Source of the DNA: Streptomyces sp. NBC_01276
GTDB taxonomy: Bacteria; Actinomycetota; Actinomycetes; Streptomycetales; Streptomycetaceae
Assembly (NCBI RefSeq): GCF_041435355.1
Contig: NZ_CP108442.1
Location: 5,082,501 to 5,146,500 of the forward strand
Length of the DNA: 64,000 nucleotides
Reading direction: 5' to 3'
In this document: piece after piece, positions 25,961 through 35,016 of the stretch
Layout of the letters: each line of letters begins with the position of its first letter
Position numbering within the stretch: position 1 is the stretch's first letter
Notes under the pieces: generated by a model
The model's database searches: none
What the model was told of the DNA's origin: nothing
The model's input: only the letters and a program-made list of their open reading frames with translations
Made by a program: the position numbers and the translations under genes

Positions 25961-26656
25961 ATGCGCTTCAACCGGATCCTGCTCTCGGGCACGCTCGTCG
26001 CCGTGGCCCTCGTCATCCAGGTCAGCGTTCTCGGGCGGCTCCAGCTGCCCGGGGCCGTCCCCGACCTCGTCCTGCTGACCGTGGTCGCCCTCGCCCTGGT
26101 CTACGGGCCCGTCGGCGGAGCCCTCATCGGCTTCGGCGCCGGCCTGCTCGCCGACCTGGCCCCGCCGGCCGACCACGCCGCCGGCCGCTACGCCCTCGTC
26201 CTGTGCCTCATCGGCTACCTCGTGGGCCTCGTCCGCCCCGACACCGGGCGGTTCCGCTCCGCCTGGGGCCCGATGCTCACCGTCGTCGCCGCCGCGATGT
26301 CCTCCACCCTGCTCTACGCGGGCGTCGGCGCCCTCGTCGGCGACACCGCCGCCCGGCACGTCGGCCTCGTCGGCCTGCTGTTCACCGCCACCCTGTACGA
26401 CCTGCTGCTCGCGCCCTTCACAGTGCCGTTCCTCATGGCGCTCGCCCGCCGTGCCGAGAACGACCCGATGGCCGTCGAGGCCAACGGCGGCCCGCCGCAG
26501 GGCAAGGACGTCGCCTCCGGCTGGCTGGCCGGCGGCACGGGGCTGCGCATCGGCAGTCAGCGCGGCGGCCTGCGGCTGAAGACCGCGCGCGGCCGCGCCA
26601 ACCGGGCCGGCCGCATAAAGGGTGTCAAGGGCGTGAAGAGCGTCAAGAAGCTGTGA
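25961..26656 (+). CDS. mreD: Rod-shape determining protein MreD
   Basis: A 231-aa integral membrane protein with about five hydrophobic helices between residues 5 and 165 and a basic C-terminal tail of some 60 residues rich in Arg, Gly and Lys (ending KGVKGVKSVKKL), longer than in most MreD proteins. It acts with MreC in the elongation or spore-wall complex. It lies 12 bp after mreC and 13 bp before mrdA. Confidence 0.93.
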   Translation: MRFNRILLSGTLVAVALVIQVSVLGRLQLPGAVPDLVLLTVVALALVYGPVGGALIGFGAGLLADLAPPADHAAGRYALVLCLIGYLVGLVRPDTGRFRSAWGPMLTVVAAAMSSTLLYAGVGALVGDTAARHVGLVGLLFTATLYDLLLAPFTVPFLMALARRAENDPMAVEANGGPPQGKDVASGWLAGGTGLRIGSQRGGLRLKTARGRANRAGRIKGVKGVKSVKKL

Positions 26657-26669
26657 CGGGGGAGCAGTC

Positions 26670-28847
26670 GTGACCAACATTCCGGAGACCGGACGCACCC
26701 ACCGGGTGCAGATCCGGCTCGTCATCCTGCAGGTGCTCGTCTTCTCCCTGCTGCTCACGCTGGGCGGCCGGCTCTGGTACCTCCAGATCCGCAACGGCCA
26801 GGAGTACTCCGACGAGGCCAAGAACAACCACGTCCAGCAGGTGGTCCAGCCGGCCGTCCGCGGCTCCATCCTGGACGCGCGCGGCGTGCCGCTGGCCGAC
26901 AACGAGACCCGTCTGGTCGTCTCCGCCAGCCGCACCGAGCTGATGAAGATAAAGGACAAGGGCAAGGGCGTCCTGACCCGCCTCGCCGGGGTGCTCGACA
27001 TGAAGCCGCAGGACGTCATGGACAAGGTCCGCCTCTGCGACTCCAAGACCCCGCAGCCCTGCTGGAACGGTTCCCCCTACCAGCCCATCCCGGTGACCCT
27101 GGAGGCCACCACCCAGCAGGCCCTCCAGATCCGCGAACGCCCCGAGGACTTCCCCGGCATCACCGCCGAACCCACCGCCGTACGCCGCTACCCGGCCCCC
27201 GGCGGCGCCAACACCGGCCAGGTCCTCGGCTACCTCTCCCCGGTCACCGACGACGAGATCGTCAAGGCGAAGAACACCAACTCGCCGTTCCTGCGCTCGG
27301 ACCAGGTCGGCCGCTTCGGCCTGGAGCGCACCTACGACAGGGCGCTGCGCGGCAAGTCAGGCGTCACCCGCTACGAGGTGGACAACCTCGGCCGGGTCAT
27401 CGGCCAGGCCGCCAACGACCCCGCCGTCCCCGGCGCCAACCTGGTCACCAGCATCGACGCCCGCGTCCAGGGGGTCGCCGAGTACGAGCTCAACGCGGCC
27501 ATGGTCGAGGCGCGCAAGCAGATCGACCGCAACACCGGCGTCCCCTACAAGGCCGACGCCGGCGCCATCGTCGTCCTGGAGTCCAAGACCGGCCGGGTCG
27601 TGGCGATGGCCTCCAACCCGACGTACGACCCCAACGTGTGGGTCGGCGGCATCTCCGGCAAGGACTACGCCAAGCTCACCGCCAAGGAGTCCAACGTCCC
27701 GCTGATGAACCGGGCGATCCAGGGCCAGGCGGCCCCGGGCTCCATCTTCAAGGTCATCCCGACCGCGGCCGCGGTCAACGCCGGGTACAAGTTCGACGGC
27801 GACTACCCCTGCCCCAGCTCGTACTCCATCGGCGGCCAGGTCTTCAAGAACTTCGAGTCCCAGGGCCACGGCAGCATCACCCTCGGGCGGGCGCTGGAGG
27901 TCTCCTGCGACACCGTCTTCTACGCCCTCGGCCACCAGCAGTGGCTGAAGGACGGCGGGCTGCACCCGGTGAAGAACCCGGCGCAGATCTTCTACAAGAC
28001 CGCCCACCAGTTCGGTCTCGGCGCCGAGACCGGCGTGGACCTGCCGGGCGAGGAGAAGGGCCGGGTCCCCGACCGCGAGTGGAAGCAGAAGTTCTGGGAG
28101 GCCAACAAGGACCAGTGGTGCAAGACCGGCAAGAAGGGCGGCACCTACGTCGAGCTGCTCTCCTACGAGAACTGCCTCGAAGGCAACCTCATGCGCGCCG
28201 GTGACGCCGTCAACTACTCCATCGGGCAGGGCGACACGCTCGTCACGCCGATCCAGATGGCCACCATCTACGCCGCCATCTCCAACGGCGGCACCCTGTG
28301 GAACCCGACCATCGGCAAGGCGGTCATCAGCGCCGACGGCAAGAAGGTCGAGGAGATCAAGCCGAAGGCCCACGGCAAGCTGCCCATGACCGAGGAGACC
28401 CGGTCGAAGATAGGAGAAGCGCTGGAGGGCGTCGCCACCCGCGGCACCGCCGCCTGGCGCTTCGGCGGCTGGCCGCAGAAGGAGATCCCGATGCACGCCA
28501 AGACCGGCACCGCCGAGGTCTACGGCAAGCAGACGACCTCCTGGTTCGCCACGTACACCGAGGACTACACGATCGTGATGACGATCTCCCAGGGCGGCAC
28601 CGGCTCCGGTGCCTCCGGTCCCGCCGTCCGCAACGTCTACAACGCCCTCTACGGCCTCGACATGGCCGGCAAGCAGGACCCCAAGAAGGCCCTGCTGCTC
28701 AAGCCCGAGGCCGAGCTGCCCAAGGTGCAGCCCGACGGATCCATCGACGCCCCCGAGGTGCGGCCGTACGTGCCGCCGTCCCCGGAGGACTCCGCCCCGC
28801 CCGCGCTCGCCGGACCGCCGGCCCCGCCCGCCCACCGGCAGGACTGA
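26670..28847 (+). CDS. mrdA: Penicillin-binding protein 2, class B transpeptidase
   Basis: A 725-aa transpeptidase with one N-terminal membrane helix (VILQVLVFSLLLTLGG), a dimerisation domain (RGSILDARGVPLADNE) and the penicillin-binding domain: Ser358 and Lys361 of SxxK (APGSIFKV) and KTG in HAKTGTAEVYG. A Pro-rich C-terminal tail follows. It cross-links glycan made by RodA. GGGGGAG lies before the GTG at 26670. Streptomyces have several class B paralogues; this one belongs to the mre cluster. Confidence 0.95.
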   Translation: MTNIPETGRTHRVQIRLVILQVLVFSLLLTLGGRLWYLQIRNGQEYSDEAKNNHVQQVVQPAVRGSILDARGVPLADNETRLVVSASRTELMKIKDKGKGVLTRLAGVLDMKPQDVMDKVRLCDSKTPQPCWNGSPYQPIPVTLEATTQQALQIRERPEDFPGITAEPTAVRRYPAPGGANTGQVLGYLSPVTDDEIVKAKNTNSPFLRSDQVGRFGLERTYDRALRGKSGVTRYEVDNLGRVIGQAANDPAVPGANLVTSIDARVQGVAEYELNAAMVEARKQIDRNTGVPYKADAGAIVVLESKTGRVVAMASNPTYDPNVWVGGISGKDYAKLTAKESNVPLMNRAIQGQAAPGSIFKVIPTAAAVNAGYKFDGDYPCPSSYSIGGQVFKNFESQGHGSITLGRALEVSCDTVFYALGHQQWLKDGGLHPVKNPAQIFYKTAHQFGLGAETGVDLPGEEKGRVPDREWKQKFWEANKDQWCKTGKKGGTYVELLSYENCLEGNLMRAGDAVNYSIGQGDTLVTPIQMATIYAAISNGGTLWNPTIGKAVISADGKKVEEIKPKAHGKLPMTEETRSKIGEALEGVATRGTAAWRFGGWPQKEIPMHAKTGTAEVYGKQTTSWFATYTEDYTIVMTISQGGTGSGASGPAVRNVYNALYGLDMAGKQDPKKALLLKPEAELPKVQPDGSIDAPEVRPYVPPSPEDSAPPALAGPPAPPAHRQD

Positions 28848-28853
28848 GGCCCG

Positions 28854-30053
28854 ATGCAGACCGCCAACAAGTTCTCCGTCTCCCGCTACGCACCCCAGCG
28901 CGGACGCGTGGCCAGGCTGACCGCGCGGGACTCCGTCCTGCGCCGGCTCGACTGGCCGATCCTGCTGTCCGCGCTCGCGCTGTCCGCCCTCGGCTCCCTG
29001 CTGGTGTGGTCCGCGACCCGCAACCGCACCACCCTGAACCAGGGGGACCCGTACTACTTCCTCCTGCGCCACGCCATGAACACCGGCATCGGCCTGGTCC
29101 TGATGATCGGCACCATCGCCCTCGGGCACCGCACCCTGCGCGGGGTCGTGCCCCTCCTGTACGGGCTCTCCCTGGTCCTGATCATCGCCGTGCTCACCCC
29201 GCTCGGCGCCACCATCAACGGCGCCCACGCGTGGATCGTGATCGGCGGCGGCTTCTCGCTCCAGCCCTCCGAGTTCGTGAAGATCACGATCATCCTCGGC
29301 ATGGCCATGCTGCTCGCCGCGCGGGTGGACGCGGGAGACCTCGCCCACCCCGACCACCGCACCGTGATGAAGGCGCTGTGCCTGGCCGCCGCCCCCATGG
29401 GCATCGTCATGCTGATGCCCGACCTCGGCTCCGTCATGGTCATGGTCGTCATCGTGCTCGGCGTGCTGCTCGCCTCCGGCGCCTCCAACCGCTGGGTGGT
29501 CGGCCTGCTCGCCTCCGGCGCCGCCGGGGCCGTCCTGATCTGGCAGCTCGGCGTCCTCGACGAGTACCAGATCAACCGCTTCGCGGCCTTCGCCAACCCC
29601 GAGCTCGACCCCGCCGGCGTCGGCTACAACACCAACCAGGCCCGCATCGCGATCGGCTCCGGCGGCCTGACCGGCTCCGGGCTCTTCAAGGGCTCGCAGA
29701 CCACCGGCCAGTTCGTCCCGGAGCAGCAGACCGACTTCGTCTTCACCGTGGCGGGGGAGGAGCTCGGATTCCTCGGCGCCGGACTGATCCTGGTCCTCCT
29801 CGGCGTCGTGCTCTGGCGGGCCTGCGTCATCGCCCGCGAGACCACCGAGCTCTACGGCACCGTCGTGTGCGCCGGGATCATCGCCTGGTTCGCCTTCCAG
29901 GCCTTCGAGAACATCGGGATGACCCTCGGCATCATGCCCGTGGCCGGGCTCCCGCTGCCCTTCGTCTCCTACGGAGGATCATCGATGTTCGCCGTCTGGG
30001 TGGCGATCGGACTGCTCCAGTCCATCCGGGTCCAACGCCCCATGTCGGCCTGA
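28854..30053 (+). CDS. rodA: RodA/SfR peptidoglycan glycosyltransferase (SEDS)
   Basis: A 399-aa SEDS-family polymerase with about ten membrane helices; the conserved pore segment GLPLPFVSYGGSSM and the motif TDFVFTVAGEELGFLGAG are present. It polymerises lipid II with its partner PBP2, whose gene ends 6 bp upstream. In Streptomyces the homologue next to mre is used for spore wall synthesis. Confidence 0.95.
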   Translation: MQTANKFSVSRYAPQRGRVARLTARDSVLRRLDWPILLSALALSALGSLLVWSATRNRTTLNQGDPYYFLLRHAMNTGIGLVLMIGTIALGHRTLRGVVPLLYGLSLVLIIAVLTPLGATINGAHAWIVIGGGFSLQPSEFVKITIILGMAMLLAARVDAGDLAHPDHRTVMKALCLAAAPMGIVMLMPDLGSVMVMVVIVLGVLLASGASNRWVVGLLASGAAGAVLIWQLGVLDEYQINRFAAFANPELDPAGVGYNTNQARIAIGSGGLTGSGLFKGSQTTGQFVPEQQTDFVFTVAGEELGFLGAGLILVLLGVVLWRACVIARETTELYGTVVCAGIIAWFAFQAFENIGMTLGIMPVAGLPLPFVSYGGSSMFAVWVAIGLLQSIRVQRPMSA

Positions 30054-30120
30054 TCACGCCGTGAGGGGGCCGCTTTCCGCCGGAGCGGGCGGCGGCCTCC
30101 CACCGCACCCCGTTCCGCAT

Positions 30121-30126
30121 TAGATT
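30121..30126 (+). promoter_or_regulatory. -10 box of a probable leaderless CYTH-CHAD transcript
   Basis: TAGATT ends 6 nt before the ATG at 30133; no ribosome binding site is present between. Confidence 0.5.
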
Positions 30127-30132
30127 CGGTTC

Positions 30133-31683
30133 ATGGCGGAAACCAAGCGCGAGATCGAGCGGAAATTCGAGTTCACGCACGGCGACGGCGCGGAGGGCGG
30201 CGAAGCCGGCACCGGACGCCGCGGGCGCCTCCCCGACCTGACCGGCACCGCCGGGATCACCGCGGTCCGCGACGGGGGCACCGTCCGCCTCGACGCCGTC
30301 TACTACGACACCGCCGACCGGCGCCTCGCCGCCGCCGGGCTCACCCTGCGGCGCCGCACCGGCGGCCAGGACGCCGGCTGGCACCTGAAACTGCCCGTCG
30401 CCCCCGGAGTCCGCGACGAGATCCGCGCCCCCCTCGCCGACACCCCGCCCCGCGCCCTCACCGCCCTCGTCCGCTCCCGCGTCCGCGACTCCGGGCTCGA
30501 ACCACAGGTCAGGCTGGGCTCCGAACGCGCCGTGAGCCACCTCCTCGACGCCCGGGGCGACTTCCTCGCCGAGCTGAGCACCGACACCGTGCGCGCCGAG
30601 CGGGGCACCGCCGTCGCCACCTGGACCGAGGTCGAGGTGGAACTCGCCGACGGCGTGGACCCCGCCCTCCTCGACGCCGTCGAGAAGCGCTTCCGCAAGG
30701 CCGGACTCCGGGTCAGCGACGCCCCCTCGAAGCTCGCCCGCGCCCTCGCCGAGACCGGCGCCGCCCCGGCCCCCGCCGCTGCCGCCGATGGACCCCCCGA
30801 GGGCACGGCGGGCGCGCACCTGCTGGCGTACCTGCGCGAACAGCGCGATGCCCTGATCGCCCTCGACCCCGCCGTCCGCCTGGACCTGCCCGACTCCGTC
30901 CACCAGATGCGCGTCGCCACCCGCCGGCTGCGCAGCGCGCTCGCCACCTACCGCCGGATCGTCGACCGCACCGCCACCGACCCGCTCCGCGAGGAACTGC
31001 GCCACCTCGGCGCCGAGCTCGGCGCCGACCGCGACCGCGAGGTCCTGCTGGAACGGCTGCGCACCCGCCTCGGGGAACTCCCGCGCACCCTGGTCCACGG
31101 CCCGGTCCGGTCCCGGCTGCGCACCTGGAACGCCGCCCGCCGCTCCGCCACCCGCCGCCGCGCCGTCGCGGCCCTCGACAGCCCGCGCCACCTGGCACTC
31201 CTCGACGCCCTCGACGCCCTGCTGGCCGACCCGCCCCTGCGCGCCCGCGCCGGCCGCCCGGCGGCGCGCGTCCTGCCGAAGGCCGTGCTCCGCGACTGGG
31301 ACCGCCTCGCCCGCCGGGTCGGCGCCGCGCTGGAGCTGGAGCCGGGTGAGGAACGCGACACCGCCCTGCACGAGGCCCGCAAGGCGGCCAAGCGCGCCCG
31401 CTACGCGGCCGAGGCCGCCGCCCCCGCCCTCGGCAAACCGGCCCGGCGCCTGGCCAAGGCCGCCAAGAGCGTGCAGACCCTGCTCGGCGAGCACCGCGAC
31501 GGCGTCGTCGCCCGCGAGGCCCTGCACCGGCTGGCCCTCCAGGCGTCCGGCGCCGGCGAGCCCTCCTTCACCTGGGGCGTCCTGTACGGCCGCGAGGAAG
31601 CCGTGACCGCGCGCTGCGAGCGCGAGCTCCCGGCCGTCTGGGCCGAGGCCGCCGACCCCGCGCTGCGGGCCGCCCTCACGTGA
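30133..31683 (+). CDS. CYTH and CHAD domain protein
   Basis: A 516-aa two-domain protein. The CYTH domain (residues 1 to about 205) has the EIERKFE start of the triphosphate tunnel metalloenzymes and paired charged strands (RLDAVYYDT, LRRRTGG, WHLKLP). The CHAD helical domain (about 230-516) has conserved His/Arg pairs (VHQMRVATRRLRSAL, LHEARKAAKRARYA) that bind polyphosphate. CYTH enzymes hydrolyse inorganic triphosphate or related compounds; the pairing with CHAD points to polyphosphate metabolism. It stands alone, just after rodA. Confidence 0.92.
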   Translation: MAETKREIERKFEFTHGDGAEGGEAGTGRRGRLPDLTGTAGITAVRDGGTVRLDAVYYDTADRRLAAAGLTLRRRTGGQDAGWHLKLPVAPGVRDEIRAPLADTPPRALTALVRSRVRDSGLEPQVRLGSERAVSHLLDARGDFLAELSTDTVRAERGTAVATWTEVEVELADGVDPALLDAVEKRFRKAGLRVSDAPSKLARALAETGAAPAPAAAADGPPEGTAGAHLLAYLREQRDALIALDPAVRLDLPDSVHQMRVATRRLRSALATYRRIVDRTATDPLREELRHLGAELGADRDREVLLERLRTRLGELPRTLVHGPVRSRLRTWNAARRSATRRRAVAALDSPRHLALLDALDALLADPPLRARAGRPAARVLPKAVLRDWDRLARRVGAALELEPGEERDTALHEARKAAKRARYAAEAAAPALGKPARRLAKAAKSVQTLLGEHRDGVVAREALHRLALQASGAGEPSFTWGVLYGREEAVTARCERELPAVWAEAADPALRAALT

Positions 31684-31759
31684 TCACGTGGGCGGGGGCG
31701 GTCCGGCCCTCGGGGTACGCTTGAGAGTCGCCCCCTGCCCGCTTCACGAAAGTCGCGTG

Positions 31760-33682
31760 ATGTCCGAGTCGGTCTTCCCACAGCTCGAAGCTCTGCTCCC
31801 GCATGTGCAGAAGCCCATCCAGTACGTCGGTGGTGAGCTCAATTCCACGGTGAAGCCCTGGGAGTCGTGCGACGTCCGCTGGGCGCTCATGTACCCGGAC
31901 GCGTACGAGGTGGGGCTGCCCAACCAGGGCGTCATGATCCTCTACGAGGTGCTGAACGAACGCGAGGGCGTCCTCGCCGAGCGCACGTACTCGGTCTGGC
32001 CCGACCTCGAAGAGCTGATGCGCGAGCACAAGGTGCCGCAGTTCACCGTCGACAGCCACCGCCCGGTCGGCGCCTTCGACGTGTTCGGCCTGTCCTTCTC
32101 CACGGAGCTGGGCTACACCAACATGCTCACGGCCCTCGACCTGGCGGGCATCCCGCTGGAGTCGAGGAACCGTACGGTCGACCACCCCATCGTGCTCGCG
32201 GGCGGCCACGCGGCCTTCAACCCCGAGCCGATCGCGGAGTTCATCGACTGCGCCGTCATCGGCGACGGCGAGCAGGCCGTCCTCGACATGACCGAGATCA
32301 TCCGCACCTGGAAGGCCGAAGGCCGTCCGGGCGGACGCGAGGAAGTGCTGCTGCGCCTCGCGAAGACCGGCAACGTCTACGTGCCGGGCTTCTACGACGT
32401 GGAGTACCTGGAGGACGGCCGCATCGGCCGTGTCGTGCCGAACCGCTCCGGCGTGCCGTGGCGCGTGTCCAAGCACACCGTCATGGACCTCGACGAGTGG
32501 CCCTACCCCAAGCAGCCCCTGGTCCCGCTCGCCGAGACCGTCCACGAGCGCATGTCCGTGGAGATCTTCCGCGGCTGCACCCGCGGCTGCCGTTTCTGCC
32601 AGGCCGGCATGATCACGCGCCCCGTGCGGGAGCGAAGCATCACCGGCATCGGCGAAATGGTGGAGAAGGGTCTCAAGGCCACGGGCTTCGAGGAGGTCGG
32701 CCTGCTGTCGCTGTCCTCCGCGGACCACACCGAGATCGCCGACATCGCCAAGGGCCTCGCGGACCGCTACACGGACGACAAGGTGGGCCTGTCCCTGCCG
32801 TCGACCCGCGTCGACGCCTTCAACGTGGACCTGGCCAACGAGCTGACCCGCAACGGTCGCCGCTCCGGCCTGACCTTCGCCCCCGAGGGCGGCTCCGAGC
32901 GCATGCGCAAGGTCATCAACAAGATGGTCTCGGAAGAGGACCTGATCCGTACGGTCTCCACCGCCTACGGCAACGGCTGGCGCCAGGTGAAGCTGTACTT
33001 CATGTGCGGCCTGCCCACCGAGACCGACGAGGACGTCCTCCAGATCGGTGACATGGCGGTCAACGTGATCGCCAAGGGCCGCGAGGTCTCCGGCCAGAAC
33101 GACATCCGCTGCACGGTCTCGATCGGCGGGTTCGTGCCGAAGCCGCACACCCCCTTCCAGTGGGCGCCGCAGCTGTCGGCGGAGGAGACGGACGCCCGTC
33201 TCGGCAAGCTCCGCGACAAGATCCGCGGCGACAAGAAGTACGGCCGCTCGATCGGCTTCCGCTACCACGACGGCAAGCCCGGCATCGTCGAGGGCCTCCT
33301 CTCGCGCGGCGACCGCCGCGTCGGCGACGTCATCCGCGCCGTGTACGAGTCCGGTGGCCGCTTCGACGGCTGGCGCGAGCACTTCTCGTACGACCGCTGG
33401 ATGCAGGCCGCCGAGAAGACGCTGCCCTCCTACGGCGTCGACGTCGCCTGGTACACCACCCGTGAGCGCACCTACGAGGAGGTCCTGCCCTGGGACCACC
33501 TGGACTCCGGCCTCGACAAGGACTGGCTCTGGGAGGACTGGCAGGACGCACTCGACGAGACCGAGGTCGAGGACTGCCGCTGGACCCCGTGCTTCGACTG
33601 CGGCGTCTGCCCGCAGCTCGACACCCACATCCAGATCGGTCCGACGGGGCAGAAGCTGCTGCCGCTGACGGTCGTGAAGTGA
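31760..33682 (+). CDS. B12-binding radical SAM enzyme (TIGR03960 type)
   Basis: A 640-aa protein. The N-terminal part (to about 190) is B12-binding-like, and the radical SAM domain has the cluster ligands Cys273, Cys277 and Cys280 (CTRGCRFC), with the SAM-binding GGSERMRKV region further on. The C-terminus has a further cysteine set CRWTPCFDCGVC, possibly a second metal site. Substrate unknown. In other phyla the same protein is next to or fused with the DUF2344 protein and adjacent to RNase E/G, L21 and L27, as here, so a role in RNA or ribosome biology is suspected (inference). Confidence 0.92.
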   Translation: MSESVFPQLEALLPHVQKPIQYVGGELNSTVKPWESCDVRWALMYPDAYEVGLPNQGVMILYEVLNEREGVLAERTYSVWPDLEELMREHKVPQFTVDSHRPVGAFDVFGLSFSTELGYTNMLTALDLAGIPLESRNRTVDHPIVLAGGHAAFNPEPIAEFIDCAVIGDGEQAVLDMTEIIRTWKAEGRPGGREEVLLRLAKTGNVYVPGFYDVEYLEDGRIGRVVPNRSGVPWRVSKHTVMDLDEWPYPKQPLVPLAETVHERMSVEIFRGCTRGCRFCQAGMITRPVRERSITGIGEMVEKGLKATGFEEVGLLSLSSADHTEIADIAKGLADRYTDDKVGLSLPSTRVDAFNVDLANELTRNGRRSGLTFAPEGGSERMRKVINKMVSEEDLIRTVSTAYGNGWRQVKLYFMCGLPTETDEDVLQIGDMAVNVIAKGREVSGQNDIRCTVSIGGFVPKPHTPFQWAPQLSAEETDARLGKLRDKIRGDKKYGRSIGFRYHDGKPGIVEGLLSRGDRRVGDVIRAVYESGGRFDGWREHFSYDRWMQAAEKTLPSYGVDVAWYTTRERTYEEVLPWDHLDSGLDKDWLWEDWQDALDETEVEDCRWTPCFDCGVCPQLDTHIQIGPTGQKLLPLTVVK

Positions 33683-33703
33683 CCCCGGCCTGAGGCCGCG
33701 TCC

Positions 33704-33735
33704 GTGTGCCCCCGCCGTCAACGGCGGGGGCACAC
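33704..33735 (+). terminator. Terminator after radical SAM gene
   Basis: GTGTGCCCCCGCCGT / ACGGCGGGGGCACAC, 15-bp perfect stem starting 21 bp after the stop. Confidence 0.8.
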
Positions 33736-33785
33736 GCATGTGCGCGCGGCGCAACGGGTCCGGCCCGTCTGGTGTCCTTAGCGGC

Positions 33786-34931
33786 ATGGAAATGGAGAAG
33801 CCCCGGCCCGCGAACGCCGGCGACGGGTGTCTGGTGGGGGTCCTGCGGGTCCCGGTCAAGATCGTGGCCGTCCTGGTGGTGCTGCCCGTGAGGGTGGTCT
33901 GGGACCTGATCGTCGCCGTCGCCCGGCTGTTGAACCGGCACGTCCTCGGCCCGGCCGGACGGGGGCTGCGCCGCTTCCGCGACGCCGTGGTGCGGCCGGT
34001 GCTGCGCGGGCTCGGCCGGGTCGCGGCGACCCTGCTGAAGCTGGTCTTCGTCTGGCCGTGGACGGGCCTGTGGCGGTACGCGCTGAGCCCCGTCGGGCGG
34101 GGGCTGGCCCGGCTGGGGAGCGCGGTGGCCGCGTACCTGCTCCGGCCGCTGGGCCGGGGCCTCGCCCTCGTCGCGTGGGCGCTGTTCGTGTGGCCCTGGA
34201 TGACGCTGTGGCGCCACGTGCTGACTCCCGTCGGCGCCGCGCTGCTGACGCACCTGCTGCGGCCGCTCGGGGACGGGCTCGGCCGGGCCCTGCGCACGGT
34301 GGGCCGGCGGCTGCTCGCGCCACTGGCCAGGGGGGTCGCCCTGGTCGGATGGGCGCTGGGGATGGCGCTGTTCGTGTGGCCGTGGGCCTGGCTGTGGCGG
34401 TACGCGCTCGTGCCCGTCGGGCGGGCGAGCGCATGGCTGGCGCACGCCACCGGGGTCGCGCTGGTGTGGCTGCTCCGGGCGCTGTTCGTGTGGCCGTGGG
34501 CCCGGCTGTGGCGGTACGTCGTCGTGCCGGTTGCGGGCGCCGCGTACCGGTACCTCCTGGCACCGCTGGGCCGGGGAGCGTACGCGTACCTGCTCGCCCC
34601 CCTCGGCCGGCTGCTCGTCGGCGCGTGGCACCTCGCCGGCCGGACCAGCCGGGCTCTCGGGCGCGGACTGGTGCGGCTGTGGCGCGGATGCGTCGCGCGG
34701 CCCTGCGCCTGGGCCTACCGGCAGGTCGCCACCCCCGTCGGGCACGTCGTCCGCGAGATCTGGCGCACCGCCCGCGCCGCCGTGCGCGAAGCCCGTGCCG
34801 AGGTGCGGCGCGCGCTGTTCGGGGCCCCGCCCCGGGAACCGGTGAGGTCACGGGCGCGTACTCTGGGTAGTACGACAGCCGTAGGCAGCGCGCCCGCTCC
34901 CGAGATCTCCCTGCACGAACGGCAGGGGTGA
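33786..34931 (+). CDS. Trp/Arg-rich repeat membrane protein of unknown function
   Basis: A 381-aa protein I do not recognise. It is built from repeats of a hydrophobic segment ending FVWPW, then LWRY or LWRH, then PVG and an Arg-rich amphipathic stretch. FVWPW is at residues 88-92, 134-138, 196-200 and 234-238; degenerate copies flank these (VLPVRVVWDL near 32, LVRLWRGCVARP near 295). YLLRPLG/YLLAPLG/HLLRPLG form a second repeated element. Two copies are nearly identical in DNA (about 34368-34405 and 34480-34517), so duplication is recent. Composition is strongly basic with no acidic domain. It lies between the two radical-SAM partner genes, behind a terminator. Confidence 0.8.
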   Translation: MEMEKPRPANAGDGCLVGVLRVPVKIVAVLVVLPVRVVWDLIVAVARLLNRHVLGPAGRGLRRFRDAVVRPVLRGLGRVAATLLKLVFVWPWTGLWRYALSPVGRGLARLGSAVAAYLLRPLGRGLALVAWALFVWPWMTLWRHVLTPVGAALLTHLLRPLGDGLGRALRTVGRRLLAPLARGVALVGWALGMALFVWPWAWLWRYALVPVGRASAWLAHATGVALVWLLRALFVWPWARLWRYVVVPVAGAAYRYLLAPLGRGAYAYLLAPLGRLLVGAWHLAGRTSRALGRGLVRLWRGCVARPCAWAYRQVATPVGHVVREIWRTARAAVREARAEVRRALFGAPPREPVRSRARTLGSTTAVGSAPAPEISLHERQG

Positions 34932-35016
34932 GCCGGAGGCGGGGCGTGACCGCCCGGCCCCACGGACACTCAGGGCGACGCGCGAGCCGCGACGCCCCGC
35001 ACAAGGAGAAGAACCA

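Noticed and set aside
24341..27046. A 901-codon open frame antisense to mreB-mreC-mreD-mrdA
   Set aside because: Runs across several well-supported genes and their gaps and shows no recognisable protein.
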